64,000 nucleotides of DNA from Paenibacillus sp. 32352 (GCF_002042965.1 NZ_MZNT01000001.1:868001-932000); one strand, 5' to 3'; shown: positions 35,280 through 45,379, counted from the first letter of the stretch. Notes: generated from the sequence alone by a model not told the origin. Program-made: numbers and translations.

Positions 35280-37097
35280 ATGGAGCGTAGAAGCCGGATG
35301 CGAAGGATTATGTTCATGATAAGAAACATGAGATTCCAAAATAAATTGTTGGCAGGCTACCTTCTGGCCTGTGTCATTCCGCTGCTAGGTGTAAGCGCCA
35401 TCATTTTCCACCAATCGGCAGCTGGACTTGAGGATTCCTCTCAAGAATTCGCTTCACTGTATACATCCCAAATCAGAACCACCTTGAACGAATTCATCAA
35501 AGAATACGACAAGGTCACGAAGTCGGTGCTGGTTGACAACGATTTAATCTATAAAATCGGACAAGAGCGAAGCTTGCCCATGGACGAGTTGATTATCCAG
35601 AAGGTTGCCGTCCAGCGGCTCCTGATGCGGGTCGCCTTGCTTAAACCGGAGATCAGTACCGTGATGCTGATAAGCCGCGATAACAGTGTATATCAGTATA
35701 CGACGACAACAAGCAGAGTGAATGAGAACATGTTACTATCCCGTGACTGGTACAAGGGGCTTCGCGGCTCGGAGGATACCTTTTTCATTACCGGACTGCA
35801 TGACCGTTCTTATTACGAGGATAAAGGTGCTGGAGCCGTAGTAACGGTAGGAAGGGTTCTATTTAGCTACGACGGCGCCTATGCGGGCATCCTGCTCATC
35901 GATCTGGATCCGTTTACATTGCTCCAGCTCGATCATGATTTTGTATTGGCTCGTGATAAGTACGGCATGAGTGTCATCATAAGCAATCGGCAAAACGAAA
36001 TCGTCTATCATTCCGATGCGGCCAGCGGCCGGTTGTCCTGGCAGCAGGTGCTTGAATCCGGAGCGGAGTACCTCAAGGATGACAACAGCCATGACCAGAT
36101 TGTATTATCGGGAAGCACCTCGCAGGGGAACCTGTTTATCAAAACCGAGATTCCGCGCTCGAAGCTGCTTCAGAAGATCAATCGGATCAAAGGAATGACG
36201 GTGGCCGTTATTCTGATGAGCTGTCTGGTCATAACTCTTATCTCGCTTGGGTTGAGCTATACGATCACAAAGCCTATTAAGTCGCTCCGCCGAAGCATGA
36301 AGCAGGCGGAAGCAGGCCAATATCTGCCCATAGAGAAGGAGCAGGCTAATGATGAGATTGGAAGTCTGGTTTATAGCTATAACAAAATGATTATAACGAT
36401 CCGAACCCTGATTGAAGATGTGTATATTGCTGAGATCAAGCAGCGTCAAGCCAAATTCATCGCGCTTCAGAATCAGATCAACCCCCACATGCTGTATAAT
36501 ACCCTGGAATCCATCCGCATGAAAGCGCTGGTGAAGGACGACGAGGAGACAGCCGGCATGATTAAAATTTTGGCCCGCATGTTTCGGCTGGCATTGGGTA
36601 AAGAAGGCAAGCACCATTCTGTGAGGCATGAACTGGATTATACGACGAATTACTTAGAGCTTCAAAACATCCGGTTTGATAATATGTTCAGGCTGCATAT
36701 CAGAATCCCCGATGAGATGCTCGATTGCAGTATGATTCCACTGGTATTTCAGCCTATTGTGGAGAACAGTATTAACCACGGATTCGAGGACTATAGCCGG
36801 CCCATGAATATCGAGATTGAAGGCGTCTGGACCGAAGAGGAGGAAATTCGAATCCGGATCACAGACGACGGAGCCGGTATTCCTATGGAGAAGCGAGAGG
36901 AACTGATCGCCATGCTGGAGGATGCTAAATCGGACAAATACAAGCTGGAAGAAACCGATGTAGCGGAAAGCGGCGGTCTAGGCCTCAAAAATATCGCCGA
37001 ACGGATTAAACTCCATTACGGCGACCGGTATTATCTGACGATTCGTCCTGGAGCGGAGCGCGGAACGACGGTCGAAATCTTAATCCCTAAGCTTTAG
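35280..37097 (+). CDS. YesM-like sensor histidine kinase
   Basis: This 605-residue membrane kinase has a transmembrane segment (about residues 20-40), an extracellular cache-like sensor (about 45-290), a second membrane segment (about 300-322), HAMP (323-375) and a His_kinase/HATPase part. The phospho-acceptor is His403 in NPHMLYN, with Met in place of the usual Phe. QPIVENSINHGF is the N box, and DDGAGIP the G box. The start ATG 35280 follows AAGGGGCAGGGT. The response-regulator gene lies 43 bp downstream. Its own promoter carries the operator repeats shared with its presumed transporter targets, which suggests positive autoregulation. Confidence 0.92.
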   Translation: MERRSRMRRIMFMIRNMRFQNKLLAGYLLACVIPLLGVSAIIFHQSAAGLEDSSQEFASLYTSQIRTTLNEFIKEYDKVTKSVLVDNDLIYKIGQERSLPMDELIIQKVAVQRLLMRVALLKPEISTVMLISRDNSVYQYTTTTSRVNENMLLSRDWYKGLRGSEDTFFITGLHDRSYYEDKGAGAVVTVGRVLFSYDGAYAGILLIDLDPFTLLQLDHDFVLARDKYGMSVIISNRQNEIVYHSDAASGRLSWQQVLESGAEYLKDDNSHDQIVLSGSTSQGNLFIKTEIPRSKLLQKINRIKGMTVAVILMSCLVITLISLGLSYTITKPIKSLRRSMKQAEAGQYLPIEKEQANDEIGSLVYSYNKMIITIRTLIEDVYIAEIKQRQAKFIALQNQINPHMLYNTLESIRMKALVKDDEETAGMIKILARMFRLALGKEGKHHSVRHELDYTTNYLELQNIRFDNMFRLHIRIPDEMLDCSMIPLVFQPIVENSINHGFEDYSRPMNIEIEGVWTEEEEIRIRITDDGAGIPMEKREELIAMLEDAKSDKYKLEETDVAESGGLGLKNIAERIKLHYGDRYYLTIRPGAERGTTVEILIPKL

Positions 37098-37140
37098 ATC
37101 AACGCGCTGGATACAAACAGAGAAGGAGAGGTGCTTTGGG

Positions 37141-38721
37141 ATGAGGTTGATCTTGGTGGATGATGAGAAGGGCATTGTAGATGGTCTCAAAATAATGATA
37201 AGCCGCTATATTCCGGAATGCGAGATTGTCGGCGCAGCTTACAATGGGGTGGAAGGGTTCCAATTAATTCAAAAACTTCGACCCGACATTGTCATTACAG
37301 ATATTCGGATGCCTCAGGCCGACGGGCTCGATATGATTAAGATGCTGAAGGAAAAGGGCAGCCAGGCTAAGTTCATTCTCTTAAGCGGATATGCCGACTT
37401 CGAATATGCCCGAAGGGGTATACAGCTTGGTGTGCAGTTTTATATTAATAAACCGGTTGAGGAGGAGGAGCTCCGCGAATGTGTTTATCAGGTCATCGAG
37501 GCAGTCCGTGCGGACAAGGCAAAGCTGCAGGAGGTCGACGAACTGAAGCAGGAGGTTCAAAGCCGGATTCAAGAGAGCGCCTTGCGCGATATCCTCGATA
37601 TCGGCAGCGATAATACTCTTGCGGAGAAACTGCTTCGAATTGCGCAGATACCAACGGAGGGGACTAATTACGCATGTATCCTGCTTGAATTCTATGGCAA
37701 TGTCGATGCCTTAAAGGAGCATGGTCTTCAGCCGGTATTGGCTCAAATAGACCGAGTCCTGAGGCAATACCGCGGAGTGTATCCGCTGCGTTATTCGGGT
37801 GCGCAATTTGCCATGGTAGTTACTCAGGGAGGAACTATCGGGTATGCAGATCTTGTTCGTTCGGTACGGCGTCTTAAGGAGGAGCTGTTCGGGCAGCTGG
37901 GACTGTCCATGACCGTCGGTATAGGAACGGTTCAGAATCGGGCCGCCGGAATCAGCCAATCCTTTGAGGAAGCCCGTTATGCGTTAAGCTATAAAGTTGT
38001 CAAAGGGGCAGACACCGTAATCCCATTTCCTGAGATCATGAATCTGTCGGGACGCAGCCAGCCTGTTCCCGAAGCCATGATTGCTAAGCTGGAAGCAGGC
38101 ATCGACAATATGGACGAGATGGAATGTGCAGGCATCATCCGCGAGATCTTTCGGGGGATGGAAGCCGAGCCCGGCATGAGTCCGGCTGACCTTCAGCTGC
38201 AGTGCTTGAACATTCTTTTATCAAGTGTCCGGAAGATGTCCTTTCAGCAGCTGCAGCAAAACGATTTCCTGGGCCGGCATATTTTGTCTCTAGAGGGTAT
38301 TTCACGGTTTCAGACGCTGGTCTCTCTGGAGGAATGGATGGTTGAAGTCATCCGAAGAATTATTGCGTTCAAGATTGAGCATAACATACCTAAGAAGAAG
38401 GACATTATCAGTGAGGTCAAGGAATATGTGTCTACACACTATAATGAACCGATTACCCTAGCAGACTTAGCTGCACGGTTTTTCATAAGCCCCTATTATT
38501 TAAGCCAGTTTTTCAAACAAAAGACAGGGGATACTTATGTGAATTTTTTGTCGCAGGTCCGAATCGGCAAGGCAAAAGAGCTGCTCGAGAAGACAGATTT
38601 GAAAGTATATGAGATTTGCCAGATGGTAGGCTACTCCGATTCGCAGCATTTTACCCGGCTGTTCGAGAAATTGACCGGGAGCAAGCCAAGCGAATACCGC
38701 AAGAATCTGTCTAAAATGTAA
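37141..38721 (+). CDS. YesN-like response regulator, AraC-type DNA-binding
   Basis: This 526-residue protein has a receiver domain (1-120; Asp54 in ITDIRMP, DDE near residue 7, NKPVEEEEL at the end), a middle domain of about 200 residues typical of long YesN proteins, and a C-terminal AraC double HTH (about 425-525; TLADLAARFFISPYYLSQFFKQKTG, then VYEICQMVGYSDSQHFTRLFEKLTGSKPSEYRK). Phosphorylated by the kinase at 35280, it should activate promoters with paired direct repeats 22 bp apart, a spacing that fits two AraC-type HTH units on one DNA face. ATG 37141 follows AAGGAGAGG. Predicted targets are sites at 35088, 38812 and 45224. Confidence 0.94.
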   Translation: MRLILVDDEKGIVDGLKIMISRYIPECEIVGAAYNGVEGFQLIQKLRPDIVITDIRMPQADGLDMIKMLKEKGSQAKFILLSGYADFEYARRGIQLGVQFYINKPVEEEELRECVYQVIEAVRADKAKLQEVDELKQEVQSRIQESALRDILDIGSDNTLAEKLLRIAQIPTEGTNYACILLEFYGNVDALKEHGLQPVLAQIDRVLRQYRGVYPLRYSGAQFAMVVTQGGTIGYADLVRSVRRLKEELFGQLGLSMTVGIGTVQNRAAGISQSFEEARYALSYKVVKGADTVIPFPEIMNLSGRSQPVPEAMIAKLEAGIDNMDEMECAGIIREIFRGMEAEPGMSPADLQLQCLNILLSSVRKMSFQQLQQNDFLGRHILSLEGISRFQTLVSLEEWMVEVIRRIIAFKIEHNIPKKKDIISEVKEYVSTHYNEPITLADLAARFFISPYYLSQFFKQKTGDTYVNFLSQVRIGKAKELLEKTDLKVYEICQMVGYSDSQHFTRLFEKLTGSKPSEYRKNLSKM

Positions 38722-38811
38722 ATCGATGTTATATAGCCGTTTGGCCGGAAGGAGTATCCATCAGGGTTCAGGTTTTCAACAATCTCCCACCACTATGTAG
38801 AGGTTTAAATT

Positions 38812-38877
38812 CTTAAAAAAGACCTTGTTTAAACTTAAAAATGCCCCGTTGAGAGCTTTTCCCCCTGAATGTATAGT
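38812..38877 (+). promoter_or_regulatory. Predicted YesN-type operator and promoter (site B)
   Basis: Direct repeats CTTAAAAAAGACC (38812-38824) and CTTAAAAATGCCC (38834-38846) start 22 bp apart. Two bases later comes TTGAGA (-35, 38849-38854), then 17 bp, then TATAGT (-10, 38872-38877). It drives the permease/binding-protein genes from 38922. Confidence 0.78.
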
Positions 38878-38921
38878 TACTGTGTAAGCGAATTTAGCAA
38901 CTAGATATTGGGGGGAACAAA

Positions 38922-39827
38922 TTGAAAGCAGTTGCATTTCATCGAATGAAGGTATATTGGCCGCTATATGTCATGGCGATACCGGGGATCATTTTTCTTA
39001 TTGTTTTTAAATATATCCCACTTGCCGGTGCCGTTATTGCCTTTAAGGATTATTCGGTTTTCAAAGGATTTATCGATAGTCCCTGGGTGGGTCTCAAACA
39101 TTTTGAAACTTTGATTCATCATCCAGACTTCGCAAAAGTGTTCGGTAACACAATGATGCTAGGATTTCTTAAGCTTGTTCTGGTCTTCCCTGTACCTGTT
39201 TTGCTGGCGCTGATGATCAACGAAATTCGAAAATCGGCGCTGAAGAAAGGGATTCAGACCGCTCTGTATATTCCGCACTTCTTGTCTTGGGTTATCGTTG
39301 CGGGTATTATCTTCGATTTTTTCTCTATAAGCGGATTGTTCAATATTGTCATGGGCTGGTTTGGGCATGAACCTTTGCTCGCCATGCAGGAAAGCGCATA
39401 CTTCCGGCCTGTCTACGTGATTGCATCTATATGGAGGGATGCCGGTTGGGGAACTGTGGTATACATGGCTGCGATCAGTGCGATAGATCCTCAGCTTTAT
39501 GAATCAGCAATGATTGACGGTGCATCCAAGTTTAAGCAAATTCGACACATTACGTTTCCGCTTCTTTTACCTACTGTGTTGGTGCTGTTCCTGCTTGAAA
39601 TCGGTAACTTCTTGGATCTGGGCTTTGATCAAGTGTTCAACATGCTCACTCCTATGACTTACAGTGTAGGAGATATTCTCGACACGTATGTGTTCCGAAC
39701 AGGAATTCAGCAGGCCCAATATAGTTTCGCTACGGCGGTGGGATTATTTCAGTCAGTGATTGGATTTATCTTGGTATTCATCTTCAATAAGATGTCGAAG
39801 AAAGTTTCGGATGGGGGGCTCTGGTAG
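38922..39827 (+). CDS. Sugar ABC transporter permease, LplB/YteP-like
   Basis: This 301-residue integral membrane protein is a MalF-type permease (BPD_transp_1) of the LplB/YteP class that serves oligosaccharide importers in Bacillus and Paenibacillus. Six hydrophobic segments are visible; VYWPLYVMAIPGIIFLIVFKYIPL is the first. The EAA loop that docks the ATPase reads YESAMIDGASKFKQIRHITFPLLLP (about residues 195-220). TTG 38922 follows GGGGGAAC. It lies at the head of the operon behind promoter site B. No ATPase gene lies here; members of this class usually share an MsmX-type ATPase encoded elsewhere. Confidence 0.93.
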   Translation: MKAVAFHRMKVYWPLYVMAIPGIIFLIVFKYIPLAGAVIAFKDYSVFKGFIDSPWVGLKHFETLIHHPDFAKVFGNTMMLGFLKLVLVFPVPVLLALMINEIRKSALKKGIQTALYIPHFLSWVIVAGIIFDFFSISGLFNIVMGWFGHEPLLAMQESAYFRPVYVIASIWRDAGWGTVVYMAAISAIDPQLYESAMIDGASKFKQIRHITFPLLLPTVLVLFLLEIGNFLDLGFDQVFNMLTPMTYSVGDILDTYVFRTGIQQAQYSFATAVGLFQSVIGFILVFIFNKMSKKVSDGGLW

Positions 39828-39829
39828 AT

Positions 39830-40699
39830 ATGTTTGAATCTAGAGGGGAAAAAATATTTGTTTCAACAATTACAGTCGTTCTCATCCTACTGTCTATCAT
39901 AGCGCTCATACCGCTCCTGTCCGTGATCTCGACATCGTTCAGTTCCAAAAGCGCAGTCGATATGAACCTGGTCACCATCTGGCCGAAACAATTTACGTTT
40001 GCTTCTTGGGGACATATCATCGACCGCCCCGACCTATGGAAGTCGTTCTTCCTGACGCTCGGCTCGACAGTGATCGGCACTGCACTCGCTTTGCTAATGA
40101 CCGCTTTACTGGCGTACCCGCTGTCAAAACAAGAGTTTACCTGGGGGCCTGTCATTATGGTCGGCGTGGTCATCGCGATGATCTTCAAGGCACCCATTGT
40201 ACCTTACTTTCTAACGGTCCGCGGCATTGGTCTTTACAATAACCCGCTGGTCCTGGTCCTGCCGCATATTTTGAATCCGTTCAACTTGATTATCATGAGA
40301 ACTTTCTTTAAGGGATTTTCCAAGGAATTGGAGGAAGCCGCCTTTCTTGAAGGCTGCGGATATTTCCGGATGCTGTTCCAATTCGTCCTTCCGTTGTCCA
40401 AGGCAGTGCTGGCGACCCTTGCTTTATTCTATGGTGTCGTGCTGTGGAACCAGTTTCAACATCCGCTCCTTTTCTTGCAAAATCCGGACTGGTTCCCGCT
40501 GCAGATCAAGATCCGGCAGTTCATCACCGACGACAATGTGATCATGGCGGGTGCTGTTTCTACGAGTGATCTAAACTTCAATGAGCGGACTTTAAGAGCA
40601 GCGACCGTTATCTTTGCGATTATCCCAATTATCTTGGTCTATCCATTCTTGCAGAAATACTTCGTCAAAGGAGCCATGATTGGCTCGGTAAAGGGGTAA
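39830..40699 (+). CDS. Sugar ABC transporter permease, LplC/YtcP-like
   Basis: This 289-residue permease is the second channel subunit, of the LplC/YtcP class. The EAA loop reads LEEAAFLEGCGYFRMLFQFVLPLSK (about residues 165-190), and six hydrophobic segments are visible. PFNLIIMRTFFKGF and the C-terminal VYPFLQKYFVKGAMIGSVKG are typical of the class. ATG 39830 is 2 bp after the upstream stop. It pairs with the product of 38922. Confidence 0.93.
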   Translation: MFESRGEKIFVSTITVVLILLSIIALIPLLSVISTSFSSKSAVDMNLVTIWPKQFTFASWGHIIDRPDLWKSFFLTLGSTVIGTALALLMTALLAYPLSKQEFTWGPVIMVGVVIAMIFKAPIVPYFLTVRGIGLYNNPLVLVLPHILNPFNLIIMRTFFKGFSKELEEAAFLEGCGYFRMLFQFVLPLSKAVLATLALFYGVVLWNQFQHPLLFLQNPDWFPLQIKIRQFITDDNVIMAGAVSTSDLNFNERTLRAATVIFAIIPIILVYPFLQKYFVKGAMIGSVKG

Positions 40700-40767
40700 T
40701 ACGGCATTTTCGGTTTAAAGGCAAGATCACATCAACAAGAACATTACGATATAAGGGGGAACAACAC

Positions 40768-42345
40768 ATGAATTTTATAAAGATGGGGTTATTATCAGCG
40801 GCAGGTGTCCTTGCGATTACTGCTGTAACCGGCTGCGCCGGAAACTCGAATTCCTCAGCAGATTCATCATCAGGTCAGAACCAAGCGTCGGGGGATGGAG
40901 TTGTCGATATTGAAGTATGGGGAACCAATATCGGCTACAAACCCATCACCAAAGGCAGTAAAACTTATGATTTTCTTAAGGAGAAGCTGGGCGTCGGCGT
41001 GATCAGTCCGTATGTAGAGTGGGGCGGAGGCACCAACTACTTGAACCAGTTGAATCTGAAGATCGCCGCAAACGAAATGCCCGATTTGTTCCTTCCCTAT
41101 AACGGCAGCGAAAGCAGCTTGGCCAAAAACGGCGCTATCGCCGATCTGACCGACCTGCTGCCGAAATATGCGCCGAATGTATGGAATAACATTCCGCAGG
41201 ATGTTTGGGAGGTTGTCAAAGCAAACGACCCTACCGGGCAGGGGAGAATCTATTATATTCCTCAGGTCGTGGACTACGGAAGATACGCTGGCATGATTCG
41301 TCAGGATTGGCTGGACAAGCTGGGCTTGCAAATGCCGAAGACGCAAGAGGATTACGTAAAAGTTCTTGAAGCATTTCGGGATAAGGATCCCAATGGAAAC
41401 GGACAGAAGGATGAGGTGCCTACCGGGGGGCGTCAAGAAGCTCGTTGGATGGACCATTTGTTTGCTATGTACGGTGTGGCCATGTTCGAAGGCCAACCCG
41501 ATTGGGATATGTACGACGGCAAGCTGACTTATTCCGCAGTAACGCCGAATATGAAAGCCGCCTTGGAATTCCTTGCCAAATTGTACAAGGACGGATTATT
41601 GGATAAGGAATCCCTTTTGAACGACAAGCCCAAGTGGGAGGGCAAAGTGAACTCGAATAAGGCAGGTAACTACTTCCAATGGGTAGAAACGCTCAATCTT
41701 AATTTGGACGCTATGCAAAAGAACACGGGCGTGAAGGCCCAGTTCTCTATACTTCCGATACCGGAAGTCCCGGGCTATAAAGGTTTCTATACTTCGAAAA
41801 GAAGGATGTCCCCGCAATGGGTCATCAAAAACAGTAAGGACCAGACGAAGCTGATGGCTTCTTTGAAGCTGCTTAACAATATGTACGACAAGAAGAATTG
41901 GAAGGATCTGTACCTTGGTGTAGAAGGAATGCACTATACGATGAAGGATGGCAAAGCTGTCAAACTTCCGGATGACAAGAGCACACAGGAGAATATTGGG
42001 TTATTTAATCCGGCTTCACCTCTGGCGACCCTTGATTTTACAATCGATCTTCTTAAGAGTACTGCATCGGCAGACGATATGTGGGAGATTGATCAGACCG
42101 TCAAAAATATGCAAGAAGCTCAGAAATATACCAAGCACATTGCTGGCGATGGCTTGCCGGTAAGTGTCTACGACGGCTACCCGGACATCAACAATCGAAC
42201 TCTGTATATCGAATACGCAACCAAGATTATCCTTGGACAATATCCGATTAGTAAGTTCGACGAATTTGTAGACAAGTGGAACAAATCGGGCGGCGAAGAA
42301 GTAACAAAGCGCGCGAGAGACTGGTACGCAAAAATGAAGAAATAA
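40768..42345 (+). CDS. ABC transporter sugar-binding lipoprotein, LplA/YtcQ-like
   Basis: This 525-residue solute-binding lipoprotein has a lipobox ending at Cys23 (AVTGC). Its long form (over 500 residues) and segments such as NQLNLKIAANEMPDLFLPYNG, PTGQGRIYYIPQVVDYGRYAGMIRQDWLDKLGL and DKDPNGNGQKDEVPTGGRQEARWMDHLFAMYGV are typical of LplA/YtcQ-class proteins that bind plant-cell-wall oligosaccharides. ATG 40768 follows AAGGGGG. It is the third gene of the site B operon. A close paralogue lies at 45380 after the glycosidase gene. The substrate is unknown. Confidence 0.92.
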   Translation: MNFIKMGLLSAAGVLAITAVTGCAGNSNSSADSSSGQNQASGDGVVDIEVWGTNIGYKPITKGSKTYDFLKEKLGVGVISPYVEWGGGTNYLNQLNLKIAANEMPDLFLPYNGSESSLAKNGAIADLTDLLPKYAPNVWNNIPQDVWEVVKANDPTGQGRIYYIPQVVDYGRYAGMIRQDWLDKLGLQMPKTQEDYVKVLEAFRDKDPNGNGQKDEVPTGGRQEARWMDHLFAMYGVAMFEGQPDWDMYDGKLTYSAVTPNMKAALEFLAKLYKDGLLDKESLLNDKPKWEGKVNSNKAGNYFQWVETLNLNLDAMQKNTGVKAQFSILPIPEVPGYKGFYTSKRRMSPQWVIKNSKDQTKLMASLKLLNNMYDKKNWKDLYLGVEGMHYTMKDGKAVKLPDDKSTQENIGLFNPASPLATLDFTIDLLKSTASADDMWEIDQTVKNMQEAQKYTKHIAGDGLPVSVYDGYPDINNRTLYIEYATKIILGQYPISKFDEFVDKWNKSGGEEVTKRARDWYAKMKK

Positions 42346-42420
42346 TCGTTTGATCAAGTACAATCCGCCTTGCTTCGATTCGAAGTCGGGCGGATGTTTC
42401 AATAATAGGGGGGCTAACAC

Positions 42421-45072
42421 ATGAGCAATCGAATTAGAGAAGTACTCGAGGGGCAAGAGCATAATTATATCCTTCCTTTTCTCTGGCAGCACGGCGAGGA
42501 GGAACAGGCAATTCGGGAGGAGATGGCCCGTGTTCATGAATCCGGAATCGGGGCCGTTTGCGTGGAGGCGCGACCACATCCTGATTTTCTCGGACCGAAA
42601 TGGTGGAAGGACATGGACATCATTATGGAGGAAGCACGGAATCGGGGAATGAAGGTATGGATGCTCGATGACGACCATTTTCCGACGGGTCATGCGGCAG
42701 GTAAGGTGAAGGAGGCGCCGGAGGAGCTTCATCGCGTGTTCCTGGGTGAGCGATATATCGATACCATCGGTCCGGCTGAGGGCACGTCTCTGCTGCTGGA
42801 AACCCTGCTGCTGCGCGGACTTAGACCGACCATCTCGAATAGCCAAAGCGCGAGTGGCCGAAACAAGCTGGTTTCGGTCGTTGCGGTTCGTCGCAATCCG
42901 TCTAACGGATCATTAACCGATGACTCGATCGATTTAACTGAACTTGTACAAGAGGGTATCCTGTATTGGGATATACCCAAAGGGTATTGGCGCATATTTA
43001 TTATTTCGGAAACTAAGGAAGGCGGCAGCAAGCAGCAGGCCGATTATTTGAACCCGCTGGATCGGGATTCCGTTCGGATTTTGCTCGATACGGTATATGA
43101 GGCTTTTTATGATCGGTACAAGGCGGATTTTGGAAAGACATTCGTTGGCTTCTTTTCGGATGAGCCCGGATTTTACAACGATGAGAAAACGTTCGACTTC
43201 AACTCCAAACCCGGAAAGCAGGGAGTGCCGCTTCCATGGAGCCGGGACATGCCGACCCTGCTGGAGGAAGCTCTGGGGCCTGATTATCGGAAGCATTTGC
43301 ATCTCCTCTGGCATGATGAAGGAGAACGGTCGAATAGGGTACGGTATCACTATATGAATATTGTCAGCAAGCTCTATGCGGAAAGCTTCTGCAATCAAAT
43401 CGGAGAATGGTGCAGAGGCCGCGGAGTAGAGTACATCGGGCATGTCCTTGAAGATAACAACGTTCATGCAAGGCTCGGTCCCGGCACCGGACACTTCTTC
43501 CGCTCGCTCTGGGGGCAAGACATGTCAGGGCTTGATGTGGTACTGTGGCAGATCGTTCCCGGCTTCGATGAAATGTCTTTCCGCCAGCCAACGAGCGGGG
43601 AGACGGATAGTGAATTTTACCACTATGGCCTCGCCAAGCTTGGTGTGTCTTTGGGACACCTCGATCCGAAGAAACAAGGCCGAACGATGTGCGAATTGTA
43701 TGGAGCCTATGGCTGGACGGAAGGCTTAAAGCTGATGAAATGGCTCACAGACCATATGCTCGTCCGCGGCGTAAACTATTTTGTCCCGCATGCCTTTACT
43801 CAAAAAGCTTTTCCGGACCCGGATTGTCCTCCGCACATGTATGCGAGCGGGCAAAATCCGCAGTACCGTTATTATAAGCATTTGAATCACTATATGAATC
43901 GAATCAGTCACTTAATCTCAGGAGGAAGACATGTGGCGACCGCGGCGGTCGTGTACCATGCTGAGGCCGAATGGTCCGGGGAGGCGATGTATTTTCATAA
44001 ACCCGTGAAGAAATTAATGCAGCATCAGATTGACTGCGACGTTCTCCCCATCGACGTGCTTTTGGAAACGGGGAACGTAAAGGACAACAAGCTGCTTGTG
44101 AGTGGCGAGGACTACGAGTGCCTGATCGTGCCCTATGCAGAAGCGCTTCCGGCGGCGATGATTCAGCGTTTGGTCCGGTTTGCCGAACAAGGATTAGCTG
44201 TTCGTTTTGTTGACGGGCTGCCGCTTCGATCGAGTGAGGGCAGCGATGTTTCTGCCGAACTGGCTTGTCTTGCCAATCACCGCAATGTGAAGCTTGCAGC
44301 TCTCGACAACCTGGCACAAGACCTTATTGCGGACGGACATTATGATATTCGAGTTGACCAATACCAGCCTTATCTTCGGAACTATCACTATGTTCATGAT
44401 GGTTCGGATGTGTTTATGTTCTTTAATGAACATCCAAATCAACCGATTAGCACGGAGATTGTTTTGCCCGTTCAGGGTGATGTCTATGCTTATGATGCCT
44501 TCCTGAATCGGTTGATCCTATTAAATGTGGAAAGGGAGAGGGACGCAACGGCGGTACAGCTTGTCCTGCATCCGTATGAATCTATCGTCCTTCTGCATGG
44601 AATTGATCTTGAAGGGTATGCAGCACACCCGCCGCATACAATTGGAACGTCTTTAGAGCTCCAAGGCGATTGGACTGTTTCCACAGCGAATGCTGAGAGC
44701 TACCCTCACTTTACGGAGTGGGGAAAACTGACGGCCTTAGTGAACATGAGCAGGCCTGACCATTTACCACGGTTTACGGGCACCTTCCGGTATGAAACGG
44801 AATTTGAGTGGAGCGAATCCGCAAGCCAGGCTCTATTGGATTTGGGCGAGGTCTATGAGACAGCAGAGGTATGGGTAAACGGCGAACAGGCCGGGGTGCG
44901 CATCTGTCCTCCTTATCACATACAGATAGGCGGTCTAAAGAAGGGCAGCAACAAGCTTGTCATCGAAGTTACGAATACGCTAGTGAAAGATCAGCGTGAC
45001 TTCTTGTCTTCCTTTGCTCAGCAGGAACCAAGCGGACTCATCGGGCCTGTCAAGGTGAAAAGCATCATATAA
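42421..45072 (+). CDS. GH106-like glycoside hydrolase (alpha-L-rhamnosidase family)
   Basis: This 883-residue protein has an N-terminal TIM-barrel region resembling GH106 enzymes: LPFLWQHGEEEQAIREEMARVHESGIGAVCVEARPH near residues 18-55, then KWWKDMDIIMEEARNRGMKVWMLDDDHFPTGHAAGKV. A middle beta region and a C-terminal jelly-roll galactose-binding-like module follow (ALLDLGEVYETAEVWVNGEQAG and the closing GLIGPVKVKSI). GH106 proteins release alpha-L-rhamnose from pectic side chains. There is no signal peptide, so it probably acts in the cytoplasm on imported oligosaccharides. Catalytic glutamates cannot be placed with certainty. ATG 42421 follows TAGGGGGGC. It lies between the two paralogous binding-protein genes. 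Confidence 0.78.
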   Translation: MSNRIREVLEGQEHNYILPFLWQHGEEEQAIREEMARVHESGIGAVCVEARPHPDFLGPKWWKDMDIIMEEARNRGMKVWMLDDDHFPTGHAAGKVKEAPEELHRVFLGERYIDTIGPAEGTSLLLETLLLRGLRPTISNSQSASGRNKLVSVVAVRRNPSNGSLTDDSIDLTELVQEGILYWDIPKGYWRIFIISETKEGGSKQQADYLNPLDRDSVRILLDTVYEAFYDRYKADFGKTFVGFFSDEPGFYNDEKTFDFNSKPGKQGVPLPWSRDMPTLLEEALGPDYRKHLHLLWHDEGERSNRVRYHYMNIVSKLYAESFCNQIGEWCRGRGVEYIGHVLEDNNVHARLGPGTGHFFRSLWGQDMSGLDVVLWQIVPGFDEMSFRQPTSGETDSEFYHYGLAKLGVSLGHLDPKKQGRTMCELYGAYGWTEGLKLMKWLTDHMLVRGVNYFVPHAFTQKAFPDPDCPPHMYASGQNPQYRYYKHLNHYMNRISHLISGGRHVATAAVVYHAEAEWSGEAMYFHKPVKKLMQHQIDCDVLPIDVLLETGNVKDNKLLVSGEDYECLIVPYAEALPAAMIQRLVRFAEQGLAVRFVDGLPLRSSEGSDVSAELACLANHRNVKLAALDNLAQDLIADGHYDIRVDQYQPYLRNYHYVHDGSDVFMFFNEHPNQPISTEIVLPVQGDVYAYDAFLNRLILLNVERERDATAVQLVLHPYESIVLLHGIDLEGYAAHPPHTIGTSLELQGDWTVSTANAESYPHFTEWGKLTALVNMSRPDHLPRFTGTFRYETEFEWSESASQALLDLGEVYETAEVWVNGEQAGVRICPPYHIQIGGLKKGSNKLVIEVTNTLVKDQRDFLSSFAQQEPSGLIGPVKVKSII

Positions 45073-45379
45073 AATGGAATTGCCGGAAGTAGCGAAATGT
45101 CATCCAGTGAGGTTTATTTTCTTTATATGCCATATCAACAGGCCTCGTCCCTTTCCCAGTGGATTGAGGCCGTTTCGCTATGTCTGCAACCCGGTATCAT
45201 AATGTTTCCTGCTTGAATAAATTCTTAAAAATGCCCTTGTTTAAACTTAAAAATGCCCAATTGAGCCTCCTAACCTCCGGTTGTATAGTATCAATGTAAG
45301 CGGATTCAAAGTCTTGAGCAACATGGCACCGTAAAAGGTATTAGAAGCCTCACACATTCATTACGAGGGGGATCGAAAC
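45073..45379 (+). other. Intergenic region with regulated promoter (site C)
   Basis: This 307-bp gap has no gene. An imperfect hairpin (AGCGAAATG... near 45091 with CATTT...GCT-like text at about 45170-45180) may end the GH106-like transcript. The promoter and operator at 45224-45289 drive the second binding-protein gene. Confidence 0.55.
45224..45289 (+). promoter_or_regulatory. Predicted YesN-type operator and promoter (site C)
   Basis: Two identical direct repeats, CTTAAAAATGCCC (45224-45236 and 45246-45258), start 22 bp apart. Two bases later comes TTGAGC (-35, 45261-45266), then 17 bp, then TATAGT (-10, 45284-45289). This is the cleanest of the three sites. Confidence 0.8.
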
